Shown: piece after piece, positions 36,354 through 45,325 of the stretch
Numbering within the stretch: position 1 is the stretch's first letter
How the letters are laid out: every line of letters starts with the position of its first letter
Source: Acidobacteriota bacterium
GTDB taxonomy: Bacteria > Acidobacteriota > Thermoanaerobaculia > Multivoradales > SZUA-115
NCBI GenBank assembly: GCA_024277255.1
Contig: JAJRVQ010000156.1
Location: 1 to 64,000, forward strand
Length of the DNA stretch: 64,000 bases
Reading direction: 5' to 3'
Position numbers and translations under genes: made by a program
The notes under the pieces: model-generated
Databases searched by the model: none
What the model saw: the letters and a program-made list of their open reading frames with translations, nothing else
Told to the model about the DNA's origin: nothing

Positions 36354-38171
36354 CTACAGGAAATCGGTTTCGCGGAGGGTGACTTCCAGCTCGTCGATCA
36401 TGCCGCGGATCACCTCGAACCCACCGCGCCAGAAGTCGGGATCGGTGACGTCGACGCCGACCTGCGACAGGATCTCGTGCGGTCTGGCCGCGCCGCCGGC
36501 GGCGAGCAGCTTAAGGTAGCCCGGCTTGAAGGCCTCGCCTTCCTGCTGATAGCGCCGGTAGAGAGCCAGCACCAGCAGCTGGCCGAAAGAGTAGGCGTAG
36601 CAGTAGAAAGGCGTGTGGTAGATGTGCGGGATGCTCAGCCACTCGCTGTAGAACTCCTCCGTCAACTCGACGCTATCGCCGAATTGTTCGGCCAGCAGGC
36701 GCTGATAGATCGCGTTCAACTCGTCGGGAGACTTGCCGGCGAGGATGGCCTGGTGGGCTTCGATCTCGAAGAGGACGAAATAGGTCTGGCGCAGCACGGT
36801 GGCATAGATGTCGTCGATCGAGGAAGCCAGCAATTCGGCTTTGGCCCTCGGGTCGCTCTCCTCGGCCAACAACCGGTCGGTCATCAAGATCTCGGCGAAG
36901 ACAGAGGCGGTCTCGGCCAGAGGCAGCGACGAACGCTGCGTCAACACCGAGTGCTCCGCGGCCAGCATGCTGTGGATCGCATGGCCGAGTTCATGAGCGA
37001 TGGTCTGCACGTCGCGCAGCCGGCCGGTGTAGTTGACCAGGACCCACGGTGTGTGGCTCGGCAGTACGCTGGCGCAGAAGGCGCCGCCGCGTTTGCCCTT
37101 GCGGATCTCGCTGTCGATGTGATTGTCGTTGAACACACGCTCGGCCAGCTGGGCAAACTTGGGATGGAAGCGACCGAAGGTGTCGAGTACGCGCTGGACC
37201 CCTTCGGCGTAGGGGATCTTCTTCTCCGAGTTGGCCAGTGGCGCGTAGAGATCGTAGCGGCGCAAGCGCTCGAGGCCGAGGCACTTGGCTTTGAGCTTGA
37301 AGTAGCGCTGAAAAAGCGGTGCATTCTCGCGGCTGACCTGGAGCAAGGCCTCGACCGCGGCGTCCGGGATGTCGTTGGCGATGTTGCGCACGGCGATCGG
37401 CGAATCGAAACCGCGGATCTGGACGTTCTCGCTATACCAATCGCGCACCCTGCTGGCGTAGATCTGGGCTAGCGGCGCCGATTCCCGCCGGTAGACTCGG
37501 TAGAGTTCCTGGTAGGCCGCTTGGCGTACCTCGGGCCGGCCGGAGTAGGCATGGCCGATCAGGGCGTCGCGAGTGAGTGTCTCGACCTTACCGTCGATCT
37601 CGAATTGAAACTCGAGCCGGTTGGTCAGCATGGAGTAGAGAGTGAGCAGCGCCTCCATGCCGTCGGCATCCTTCAAGTTGATCAGTTGCTCGCGCGCCTC
37701 GTCGAGGCTGTAGGGGCGCAGCCGGCGCAACTCTCGCAGGAAGTGGGCGAGATCGGGCTCCTGTTCAGCGCAGGGCATCAACTCCGCTGCCCTCTCTTCG
37801 TCCAGCCCCTTCCACCAAAGATCGAAAAAGAGAATGCGGTTGTTGGCGGCGGCCAGCGCTTGCTGTACCCGGTTTTGTTGCGTCAGGGCGCTCTGCGACT
37901 GCGTGTCGGAAGAGAACCAGAGCGAAACGAAGGCGCCGAGGGTGAAGAACTTCTCGACCAGCGCTTCGTACTGGCGCAGCAGGTCGAGAAGCGCCGGAGC
38001 GTCGAGGTCGTCGTTGAGCTTGCCGCGCAGCTTTTCAAAAGCGGAGATCGCCAGCTCGAGCTTGGCCACCTCTTCGCCGACGGCTTCGGCGGAGTGTTCG
38101 CGGATCAACTCGGTCAGCTGCCAGGCAGTCTGTGCAAAGGCCGTTTGTGGGGGAGAACTGGCAATCGTCAC
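36354..38171 (-). CDS. pepF: M3-family oligoendopeptidase F
   Basis: 605 residues from a GTG at 38171, supported by GGAGG seven bases upstream; the longer frame has no such site. It is a cytoplasmic zinc metallopeptidase of family M3 that trims short peptides. The HExxH zinc motif is in TIAHELGHAIHSML near residue 393, followed by the downstream Glu helix (LAETASVFAEILM). The N-terminal helical domain (KLNDDLDAPALLDLL, LWWKGLDEERAAELM) and C-terminal FYCYAYSFGQLLVLALYRRY match PepF. The length is as expected. Confidence 0.95.
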   Translation of the reverse strand: MTIASSPPQTAFAQTAWQLTELIREHSAEAVGEEVAKLELAISAFEKLRGKLNDDLDAPALLDLLRQYEALVEKFFTLGAFVSLWFSSDTQSQSALTQQNRVQQALAAANNRILFFDLWWKGLDEERAAELMPCAEQEPDLAHFLRELRRLRPYSLDEAREQLINLKDADGMEALLTLYSMLTNRLEFQFEIDGKVETLTRDALIGHAYSGRPEVRQAAYQELYRVYRRESAPLAQIYASRVRDWYSENVQIRGFDSPIAVRNIANDIPDAAVEALLQVSRENAPLFQRYFKLKAKCLGLERLRRYDLYAPLANSEKKIPYAEGVQRVLDTFGRFHPKFAQLAERVFNDNHIDSEIRKGKRGGAFCASVLPSHTPWVLVNYTGRLRDVQTIAHELGHAIHSMLAAEHSVLTQRSSLPLAETASVFAEILMTDRLLAEESDPRAKAELLASSIDDIYATVLRQTYFVLFEIEAHQAILAGKSPDELNAIYQRLLAEQFGDSVELTEEFYSEWLSIPHIYHTPFYCYAYSFGQLLVLALYRRYQQEGEAFKPGYLKLLAAGGAARPHEILSQVGVDVTDPDFWRGGFEVIRGMIDELEVTLRETDFL

Positions 38172-38426
38172 GATGCCGCCTCCACGAGGGGAACGCCGAC
38201 GGTCGTACGCTGAGAGAGTCGATTGGGCTGCATTCCTGCATTGTATGGAGTCTATGGCCAACCGGCAACGCTCGCGTGTAGTTTAGCGTTGGCAGTTCGT
38301 GGGGTGTCCCGGTCTTCTACCTGCGATGCACCTAAGAGAACGCCGAGAGGGGAAGTGCGATTTGTCTGACCCGCTTCCCGTTGGGTAAGAGAAACACAAG
38401 AGTTCGAACGCTTCAAGGAGAAGGTC

Positions 38427-38663
38427 ATGGCCTGGGACGACGACGATGACAAGACCGTTTACAAGGTCGTAATCAACCACGAGGAGCAGTACTCGATCTG
38501 GCCGGCCGATCGTGAGAATCCTCTGGGTTGGAAGGACGTCGGCAAGAGCGGCACCAAGAAAGAGTGTCTCGACCACATCGAGGAAGTCTGGACCGACATG
38601 CGTCCTTTGAGCCTACGCAAGAAGATGGAAGAAGACGCCAAGCGGGCAGCCAGCCAAGGCTGA
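38427..38663 (+). CDS. MbtH-like protein
   Basis: 78 residues from the ATG at 38427 (AAGGAG upstream). It carries all the MbtH marks: [10 protein letters not shown], the conserved Trp pair with GWKDVGKSG, a Cys in [12 protein letters not shown], and the closing [12 protein letters not shown]. MbtH proteins bind and activate adenylation domains of nonribosomal peptide synthetases. No such synthetase is in this window, so it must serve one elsewhere or have another adenylating partner. It is followed by a small acidic protein that may be its operon mate. Confidence 0.93.
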   Translation: MAWDDDDDKTVYKVVINHEEQYSIWPADRENPLGWKDVGKSGTKKECLDHIEEVWTDMRPLSLRKKMEEDAKRAASQG

Positions 38664-38686
38664 GGTCCTCGACCAGGCCACATTCG

Positions 38687-38718
38687 GGCTCGGTCAAACT
38701 CAGGCTCGGTCAAACTCA
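38687..38718 (+). repeat. Perfect tandem duplication of 16 bases
   Basis: GGCTCGGTCAAACTCA occurs twice in direct succession (38687-38702 and 38703-38718) in the spacer between the MbtH gene and the next small gene. It may be a recent slippage duplication or a pair of operator half-sites. Confidence 0.85.
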
Positions 38719-38755
38719 ACAGTACGGAATCAATGGGGAAATAGGAGCAGCGACG

Positions 38756-39100
38756 ATGAGGAACTACAGCAAGGCCTACGTCCTGAAGGACCTGCGTGCC
38801 TTCGATGGCTGGACTGAGAACGTGCGCGAGGGCGCGGACGAGCTGGAGGATGAGTCGGTAGTCTTCGTGCAGGATGACCTGACGGTCGTCGACGAGAAGA
38901 TGCTCTTCGAGGACACGATCGAGGACAAGGACTACATCTACAACGCCGGTACGGACGAGTGGAAGAAGTTCTGCAAGGAGACGCTCGAATTCGAGATTCC
39001 CGAAGATCTGCGCTATGCCTACGAGCAGGATGAGGCCGCTAACGAGGCTCCGCCGCCGGCCGCCGAGGCCAGCGAGGCCCCCAGCGCTCCCGCCGGCTGA
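38756..39100 (+). CDS. Small acidic protein of unknown function next to MbtH
   Basis: 114 residues from the ATG at 38756 (AGGAG eight bases upstream). Acidic throughout, no signal peptide. A compact core, AYVLKDLRAFDGW, then VVFVQDDLTVV and DEWKKFCKETLEFEIPEDLRYAYEQ, is followed by an Ala/Pro/Glu-rich tail. I do not recognise it. The well-formed core (conserved-looking Trp, Phe and Cys) suggests a folded protein; the closeness to MbtH suggests shared use. A strong terminator follows. Confidence 0.65.
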   Translation: MRNYSKAYVLKDLRAFDGWTENVREGADELEDESVVFVQDDLTVVDEKMLFEDTIEDKDYIYNAGTDEWKKFCKETLEFEIPEDLRYAYEQDEAANEAPPPAAEASEAPSAPAG

Positions 39101-39125
39101 ACGACGCCGGCTTTCCGGTCGTGAC

Positions 39126-39166
39126 ATCCGCCTTGCCCGTTTGAGGGCGGGCGGATTTTGTTTTTT
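39126..39166 (+). terminator. Intrinsic terminator
   Basis: ATCCGCC...CCC pairs with GGG...GGCGGAT (39126-39156), followed by TTTGTTTTTT. It ends the MbtH / acidic-protein transcript. Confidence 0.88.
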
Positions 39167-39262
39167 CGTCCACAGTGGCCCGGCGATGGCGGCCCATCAG
39201 GTAGATTGTGCGGCGTTGTTCAACCTGGAGATGGATACCGCCTTGCCCAACATGCCTGACCA

Positions 39263-41044
39263 ATGCTGCTGACCGACCACCGCCGATGGGTCCCGCTGCT
39301 GGCCCTCTCCCTGGCTTTGGGGTGCGGTGGAGAGGCGTCGCCTCCTTCCTCGGTGGCCGTGCCGGAAACCACGGCCGTGCCGGCCGCCGAGGGTGACTGG
39401 TTTGTCGACCAAGCCGCCGCCTCGGGGCTCGACTTCGTCCACGTCAACGGGATGAGCGGCGAGTACTACTTCGCGGAGATGATGGGCTCCGGCGCGGCCT
39501 TGTTCGACTATGACAACGACGGCGACCTCGACGTCTACCTGGTGCAGAGCGGCCCGCTCGGTTCCACCGCCGGCGCTGCTTCCGGACAGGCTGTCGATCG
39601 CCTCTACCGCAATGACCTCGAAGTGCGCGCCGGCGGCACGGCCGAGCTGCGCTTCACCGATGTCACCGCCGCCAGCGCCATCCGCGGAACCGACTACGGA
39701 ATGGGAGTGGCGACGGGCGACTACGACGGCGACGGCTTCGTCGACCTCTACGTCACCGCTTTCGGTGCCAACCGGCTGTGGCGCAACCGCGGTGACGGTA
39801 CCTTCTCGGACGTCACCGTCGCCGCCGGGGTGGCGGATCCGCGGTGGAGTGTGCCGGCGCTCTTCCAGGACTTCGATCAGGACGGCGACCTCGACCTTTT
39901 CGTCGGCAACTACGTGGATTTCACCTTGGCGACGCACAAGCGGTGCACCACCGATCTCGGTGAGCCCAACTACTGCGGCCCTCTGGCCTACAAGCCGCAG
40001 GCGGACGCTCTGTTCGACAATCGCGGCGACGGCACCTTTGTCGAGGTCACCGACTCGGCCGGGATCGGCGGCGCCCTGGGTGGTGCGTTGGGCGCGGTGA
40101 GCGCCGACTTTGACGGCGACGGGCGGCTGGATCTCTACGTCGCCAACGATGGCATGGCCAACGCCCTGTGGATGAACCACGGCGACGGCAGCTGGCGCAA
40201 TGAGTCTCTGCTGGCGGGAACCGCGGTCAACGCGCAGGGCGCGCCCGAGGCGAGCATGGGTATCGACGCCGCCGACTTCGACGGCGACGGTGACGAGGAC
40301 CTCTTCATGACCCACCTGTCGCGCGAGACCAACACTTTGTTCGTCAACCAGGGGGGCGGCCTCTTCGACGATCGATCCTCGGGGCTCGGTTTGGGGCTGA
40401 CGAGTTGGCAGACGACCGGTTTTGGTACCGGCTGGTTCGACTACGACAACGACGGCTGGCTCGATCTGCTGGCGGTCAACGGAGCGGTGCGCGTCATCGA
40501 GTCTCTGGTGCGGGCCGGAGACCCCTTCCCTTTGCACCAGCCGAATCTGCTCTTCCACAACCAGGGCGGCCGAGGATTCGAGGAGGTCAGCGCTCGCGCG
40601 GGCGCCGTCTTCAGCCTCTCCGAGGTCAGTCGCGGCGCCGCCTTCGGCGATATCGACAACGATGGCGACACCGATATCCTGATCAGCAACAACCACGGCC
40701 CGGTGCGCTTGCTGATCAACCGTATCGGTCAGCAGAGTGGTTGGCTCGGCTTGCGACTGACCGATGAAAGCGGCGAGATCGATCGCCTCGGCGCTTGGGT
40801 CGGCCTCGCCGGACCGGGGCTGGAACGGCCACTGTGGCGGCGGGTGCGTAGCGCCGCGAGCTACGCCTCGGCCAACGACCCGCGCCTGTTGTTCGGGCTG
40901 GGCGCAGGGTCGCAATCCGGCCCATGGCAGGCACGGGTGCAGTGGCCGGACGGTTCCGTCGAACTCTTCACCGACCTCGCCGCCGGCAGCTACACGACGC
41001 TGCGGCAAGGCAGCGGGGAGGCGGCGCCGGAGCGGTGGCCATGA
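39263..41044 (+). CDS. CRTAC1-family FG-GAP/ASPIC lipoprotein
   Basis: 593 residues from the ATG at 39263. The N-terminus LALSLALGCGG is a lipobox. The body is a beta-propeller made of FG-GAP/VCBS repeats, seen as repeated D-x-D-x-D-G calcium loops (DYDNDGDLDVYLV, DYDGDGFVDLYVT, DFDQDGDLDLFVG, DFDGDGRLDLYVA, DFDGDGDEDLFM, DYDNDGWLDLLAV, DIDNDGDTDILIS). An ASPIC/UnbV-type domain ends the protein (VQWPDGSVELFTDLAAG). It is extracellular or surface-bound, with unknown ligand. It overlaps the next gene by ATGA, a common pairing with TPR lipoproteins. Confidence 0.9.
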   Translation: MLLTDHRRWVPLLALSLALGCGGEASPPSSVAVPETTAVPAAEGDWFVDQAAASGLDFVHVNGMSGEYYFAEMMGSGAALFDYDNDGDLDVYLVQSGPLGSTAGAASGQAVDRLYRNDLEVRAGGTAELRFTDVTAASAIRGTDYGMGVATGDYDGDGFVDLYVTAFGANRLWRNRGDGTFSDVTVAAGVADPRWSVPALFQDFDQDGDLDLFVGNYVDFTLATHKRCTTDLGEPNYCGPLAYKPQADALFDNRGDGTFVEVTDSAGIGGALGGALGAVSADFDGDGRLDLYVANDGMANALWMNHGDGSWRNESLLAGTAVNAQGAPEASMGIDAADFDGDGDEDLFMTHLSRETNTLFVNQGGGLFDDRSSGLGLGLTSWQTTGFGTGWFDYDNDGWLDLLAVNGAVRVIESLVRAGDPFPLHQPNLLFHNQGGRGFEEVSARAGAVFSLSEVSRGAAFGDIDNDGDTDILISNNHGPVRLLINRIGQQSGWLGLRLTDESGEIDRLGAWVGLAGPGLERPLWRRVRSAASYASANDPRLLFGLGAGSQSGPWQARVQWPDGSVELFTDLAAGSYTTLRQGSGEAAPERWP

Positions 41045-43104
41045 GGACCATGAAAACCCTGAGGAACGGGGCGGGCGCACTCCTGGTGCTGGCGGCGTTG
41101 ATCTGCGCCGCGGGCTGCTCGGATGGTGCACCCTCGCTGGTCCAGCCGCAGCGGCTGGGCGACGTCGAACTGGTCAAGGTCGAGCATCCGAATCTGAGTT
41201 CGATCGACCCGGCCTCCGCCGAGCAACTGCTGGCGGCACAGCGGGCGCTGGCGGCGGCTCTCGAACGAGCGGAGCCGGCCGAGCTGGCGCGAAAATTTGG
41301 CCGTTTGGGACAGCTCTACCACGCCTACGGGATGGCGGAGCCCGCCGCCGCCGCCTACGCCAATGCGGAGGCTCTGGCCCCCGAACAGTGGCCATGGCCC
41401 TATCTAGCGGCAGTGCTGAGCGCCGAAGGCGGAGATGCCGCGGCCAGCGTCGCCGCTTGTGAACGGGCTCTGGCCCTGCGCCCGGGCGATATTCCAACGC
41501 TGATTCGGGCGGCGCGGGAGCATCTTCTTCTCGCCGAGCCCGCCCTGGCGATCCCCCGTTTTCGCCAGGCGATCGAGGCGGCGAGCGAGAAGCCCGTCGA
41601 GGAGGCCGAGCAGTTCGGTGCGGCGGCGCGCTATGGCCTCGGGCGGGCGCTGGCGGCGCAGGGCGACAACGCCGCCGCCATCGAGCAGTTCGAGGCGGTT
41701 CTCGCGGCACAGCCCGAGGCTGGCGCGGCGCGCTACTCGCTGGCGCTCAGCTATCGAGCCCTGGGCGAGGTCGACAAGGCCCGCCGGCTGTTGGCCCAAC
41801 CCAGCGCCGGTGAGGTCACCTTTCCCGACCCGGAGTACCGACTGATGCGCGCCGCCGCCGAGGGCACCGGGGCCTTGATGCACCGTGGCGGCGAAGCGCT
41901 GATGGCCGGGAGGCTCGACGAGGCGATCGAGGCCTATCGTGCCGCTGCCGACTCTGCCCCGCAAGATCCCGAGCCGCGGCGCAATCTGGCCCTGGCGCTG
42001 CTGCGCTCCGGCGCCGTCGCGGAGGCGATCGAAGAGCTGCGCGATGGGCTTGAACGAACGCCGGACGACCTCCTGCTGCGCTTCGACCTCGGCTCCGCCC
42101 TGTCGGCCAGCGGTGAGACGGACTTGGCCATCGAGGAGTTGACGCGGGTTGTCGAGCAGGCGCCGGACTTCGTCGCCGGCCATTTCAACCTGGCCAACGC
42201 GCTCATCCGAGCCGGCCGCTGGGCTGAGGCGGGCCGGCCGCTGCGCCGGGTTGTCGAACTGGATCCCCGTCACACCAACGCTCGCTACCTGCTGGCGATG
42301 AGGTTGCAGCAGCAGGGGCAAGGCGGCAAAGCGGAGCACGATCTGCGCCGGCTGCTCGCCGAACATCCGGATCATCTACCGAGTCGCCAGGGGCTCGCGG
42401 CGCTGCTCATCGGCCGGGGCGACGCCGGCGGCGCGGTGGCGCTCTACCGCCAGGCGCTGGAGCGCGGCCTCTCCGGCCGGCCGGCGGCGCAGATCCACCT
42501 GGCGCTGGCCGAAATCGAGAAGCGTCGCAACCGGCCGGTCGCGCAGCAGGCCAGCTTCCGGGCCGCGATCGCGACCGCACCCGGTTTCGCCGCCGCCAGG
42601 CTGGCCTGGGCGGCGGAACTGTCGCGCCAGCGGCGCTGGCCCGAAGCTGCCGAGCAGTTCCTGGCCGCGGCGCGCGCCGAACCGAAAAACGGCACGGCGC
42701 AACTGGGCGCCGGCCAGACCCTGGCGGCCGCCGGCGACTGGCCGGCGGCACGTCAAACCCTGGAGCAAGCCCTCGACCAGCTGCCGCAAGAACTCACCCT
42801 GATCCACGCCCTGGCCCGTCTTCTCGCCGTGGCTCCTAAGGATTCCGTCCGCGACGGCCAGCGCGCCCTGGAACTGGCGCGAGTCGCTTACAGCGAAGAG
42901 CCCAACATCGCCCACGCCGAGACGGTGGCCATGGCGATGGCCGAAGCCGGCGATTTCGCGAGCGCCGACGAGTGGATCAGCTCCCTGCTGCGGCGCGTCG
43001 AAGAGAGCGGTGGCCCACGCTACGCCGAAGTGGCGGGACGGCTCAAAAAGGATCGCCGCCGCTACCGCCGGGGCCGGGCGGTGCGCCGAGAGGTGCTGTG
43101 GTAG
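41041..43104 (+). CDS. TPR-repeat lipoprotein, partner of the CRTAC1 protein
   Basis: 687 residues from the ATG at 41041, overlapping the previous stop by four bases. A signal and lipobox (AALICAAGCSDG) are followed by about 14 TPR units covering nearly all of the protein, for example AVAEAIEELRDGLERTPDDLLLRFDLGSAL and ETDLAIEELTRVVEQAPDF. It is a periplasm-facing scaffold. Genes of this kind regularly sit beside CRTAC1 genes in soil bacteria; the two probably form a complex. Its exact role is unknown. Confidence 0.9.
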   Translation: MRTMKTLRNGAGALLVLAALICAAGCSDGAPSLVQPQRLGDVELVKVEHPNLSSIDPASAEQLLAAQRALAAALERAEPAELARKFGRLGQLYHAYGMAEPAAAAYANAEALAPEQWPWPYLAAVLSAEGGDAAASVAACERALALRPGDIPTLIRAAREHLLLAEPALAIPRFRQAIEAASEKPVEEAEQFGAAARYGLGRALAAQGDNAAAIEQFEAVLAAQPEAGAARYSLALSYRALGEVDKARRLLAQPSAGEVTFPDPEYRLMRAAAEGTGALMHRGGEALMAGRLDEAIEAYRAAADSAPQDPEPRRNLALALLRSGAVAEAIEELRDGLERTPDDLLLRFDLGSALSASGETDLAIEELTRVVEQAPDFVAGHFNLANALIRAGRWAEAGRPLRRVVELDPRHTNARYLLAMRLQQQGQGGKAEHDLRRLLAEHPDHLPSRQGLAALLIGRGDAGGAVALYRQALERGLSGRPAAQIHLALAEIEKRRNRPVAQQASFRAAIATAPGFAAARLAWAAELSRQRRWPEAAEQFLAAARAEPKNGTAQLGAGQTLAAAGDWPAARQTLEQALDQLPQELTLIHALARLLAVAPKDSVRDGQRALELARVAYSEEPNIAHAETVAMAMAEAGDFASADEWISSLLRRVEESGGPRYAEVAGRLKKDRRRYRRGRAVRREVLW

Positions 43105-43109
43105 GGAGT

Positions 43110-44639
43110 TCAGCCCAGCCAGGGTCCGCCGAAGGCGAGGAAGAGGAGCAGCGCCGAGATTGTGCCGGCCAGCGCGAACCGCCATGGTGCCATCGGCGGG
43201 GGGATGGCGGCGTTAGCCGGAGCCAGGCCCAGTCGTCGTTGCAGCCGGGGGGCGCGTGCCAGGCCGTGGGCCAAGGCCGCGCCGGCGAAGGGGAAAAGTA
43301 GGGGTAGCAGTTGCACGCGGTAGCGCGATTTGACGTGGACGAAAAGAAAGAGGGTCAAGCTGTAGAGGATGAACAGCACTACCACCCAGACCCATGTCCT
43401 GCCTCGCGGCGGCTCGACCATCAATCCGTAGACGATCAGCACCAAGAGCACGGCATAGAAGGCCCAGGAACCTACCCGCAAGCCCGAGGCCAGAAGCCGC
43501 GGTGCGTCGTGGTACCCACGCTCGCGGGCGTGGAGAAGCCCTCCCGGCAGCTGGTCGGTGAAGAATGAGTCCTTGTCGAAGAGCCGGAAGTACTGCCGCA
43601 CCAGCTGTGCCTTGAGGATCGGGCCGAGCCCTCGTTCGGCGAAGCTGGCGCGGATCTGCCTCTTGGCCCACTCTTGGCGAAGCCGAGGATTCTTGCCACT
43701 GTGGCGGTAGCGCTGCATCTCGCGCCGCACCACCGGCTCCACCCGGTCTCGGCGCGCGGTGTCGTTGAGGCCGATCCACAGGTTGATCGGGCCGCTGCCG
43801 GCCACCGCCCACTGCTGGTAGCGCTCGGCGTGGTCGGCGAGGGTCGGCCAAAGGGTCCATCCGGCAACCAGTGCAGCGAGACCGCCGGCAGCGACCGCGC
43901 GCAGTAGGCGGCGGTCGCGGCGCACTGTACTCAGTGCGCTCCGGCGGTAGACGGCGAGCGACCAGGCGACCAGGAGCAGAGGAACGAAGGGCTGCAAGAG
44001 GCTCTTGGCCAGCAGGGCGGAGCCCAGGGAGAGGCCGAAGAGGGCGCTCCACAGTGCAGTTCTCCGCAGTGCAGTTCTCCACAGTGCGGTGCTCCACGCC
44101 CCGGTTCTCTGCCGTCGTCTTGCCGTGGGGGCCTGGCGAGCGATCATCCAGACCAGGCTCACCCAGAGGAGCAGATGGAGGATCTCCGGAAAGAAGAATT
44201 GAGCGTAGGCCGCCAGCGGTGGGAAGGCGAGGGTGGTGGCGGCGACGAGGTCGGCGGCCAGCCGGGCGCAGGGCGGCGAGCTTCCTCCGCTTGCCGCTGC
44301 GGCCCCCGGCGGCGCGGTGAGAAGGCGCAGGGTGAGATCGCGCAGCATCCATCCGGCGAGAGCCAGCAGGAGGAGTTGGATCAGTTGCAGGCGTAGCCAC
44401 CCCCTCTCCTGTCCTACCGCGAAGAAGGCCAGGAAGCGCGGGTAGAGAGGTGGCCACAGCATCTCCAGCTCGCTCTGCTCGCCCTGTTCGCCGATGGCGA
44501 TGGCGTCGGCGGTGGCGAGGTAGACCGGCTCGTCGCCGATCGGCGTGCGCGGCGTGGGCCAGTGGCTGAGACCGATCAACAGGCCATGAACCGCCAGGGC
44601 GGTGGCGACGATCAGGACGGTGCGGCGGTGGGAAGTCAC
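43110..44639 (-). CDS. GT39/ArnT-like membrane glycosyltransferase
   Basis: 509 residues from a GTG at 44639. About ten transmembrane segments, and the first loop carries TPIGDEPVYLATADAI, an Asp-Glu motif placed as in GT-C enzymes of the dolichyl-phosphate-mannose/ArnT type. Such enzymes move a sugar from a lipid-phosphate donor to lipid or protein outside the cytoplasm. A short cytoplasmic loop near residue 185 has lengthened by a 15-base tandem repeat (TALWR-TALRR-TALWS). It is convergent with the TPR gene (5-base spacer) and divergent from the lipoprotein gene. Confidence 0.72.
   Translation of the reverse strand: MTSHRRTVLIVATALAVHGLLIGLSHWPTPRTPIGDEPVYLATADAIAIGEQGEQSELEMLWPPLYPRFLAFFAVGQERGWLRLQLIQLLLLALAGWMLRDLTLRLLTAPPGAAAASGGSSPPCARLAADLVAATTLAFPPLAAYAQFFFPEILHLLLWVSLVWMIARQAPTARRRQRTGAWSTALWRTALRRTALWSALFGLSLGSALLAKSLLQPFVPLLLVAWSLAVYRRSALSTVRRDRRLLRAVAAGGLAALVAGWTLWPTLADHAERYQQWAVAGSGPINLWIGLNDTARRDRVEPVVRREMQRYRHSGKNPRLRQEWAKRQIRASFAERGLGPILKAQLVRQYFRLFDKDSFFTDQLPGGLLHARERGYHDAPRLLASGLRVGSWAFYAVLLVLIVYGLMVEPPRGRTWVWVVVLFILYSLTLFLFVHVKSRYRVQLLPLLFPFAGAALAHGLARAPRLQRRLGLAPANAAIPPPMAPWRFALAGTISALLLFLAFGGPWLG
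44041..44100 (-). repeat. 15-base tandem repeat in the glycosyltransferase gene
   Basis: Four 15-base units in register; the middle two differ at one base. They encode repeats of T-A-L-W/R-R in a cytoplasmic loop, and the array could vary in copy number between strains. Confidence 0.75.
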
Positions 44640-44772
44640 TGCGCGGCAGGATAGCCTTGGGCAAGCCGGCGCGGCAAGGAGGGGCCGACCGTCCGCGTGC
44701 TATCGTCTGGCCGTTTCTGAGGCGAATGGCTGATCGCCCCAGCCTGGCGGCGAAGACTCACCGGTCGCGGTG

Positions 44773-44805
44773 AGCCGGCACAAAGCCGGCACAGAGCCGG
44801 CACAA
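44773..44805 (+). promoter_or_regulatory. Three 11-bp direct repeats upstream of the lipoprotein gene
   Basis: AGCCGGCACAR occurs three times end to end (44773-44783, 44784-44794, 44795-44805), about 40 bases before the ATG at 44843. The period is one helical turn, as expected for a cooperatively bound regulator. Confidence 0.5.
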
Positions 44806-44842
44806 TGCAGCAACAGTGCCAGCTAAGATCAAGGAGAGCGAG

Positions 44843-45325
44843 ATGTCGAACCGATCCACAGTCTGGACTCTGCTGATGGCTGTCACCATGGTGCTGTCGG
44901 TGGCCTGTGCCGGGGCTACTCGGCCCCCTACTAGCTCGGCGACTCGGCCGGCAGCGCAGAGCGCTGCGCCACCCGAAGAGAGGCTCTCGGCGCCAGCGAC
45001 CTCCGAGGCGGTACCGGAGCAGACCGCGAAGAAATCCGCGCTGAGCAATACACTGAGGTGGCAGACGGCTTCCGAGGTCGATAACTTCGGCTTCGACGTC
45101 TATCGCTCCGACCATGAAGAGGGACCCTTCGTCCGTCTGACCGAGACCCCGATTCCCGGCTCCGGCACCAGCGACGTGCCGACCAAGTATGAGTTCTCCG
45201 ATGACTCGATCGAGCCCAACAAGGCCTACTACTACTACGTGGAGAGCATCTCGATCGGTGGCGAGCGCGAACGCTTTACACCGGTCTTCCGCTCCAAGCC
45301 GAAGTCTCTTGATCCGCCGGTCTAG
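44843..45325 (+). CDS. Fibronectin type III-like lipoprotein
   Basis: 160 residues from the ATG at 44843 (AAGGAG upstream). The signal ends in a lipobox (LSVACAG). A Ser/Thr/Pro/Ala linker (about 25-65) leads to one fibronectin III-like domain: LRWQTASEVDNFGFDVYRSD, FVRLTETPIPGSG, KYEFSDDSIEPNKAYYYYVESI. This 'WQTASEVDNFGFDVYRS' pattern is common in exported proteins of many phyla. It is probably a surface adhesin or binding module. The next gene starts inside its 3' end. Confidence 0.78.
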   Translation: MSNRSTVWTLLMAVTMVLSVACAGATRPPTSSATRPAAQSAAPPEERLSAPATSEAVPEQTAKKSALSNTLRWQTASEVDNFGFDVYRSDHEEGPFVRLTETPIPGSGTSDVPTKYEFSDDSIEPNKAYYYYVESISIGGERERFTPVFRSKPKSLDPPV

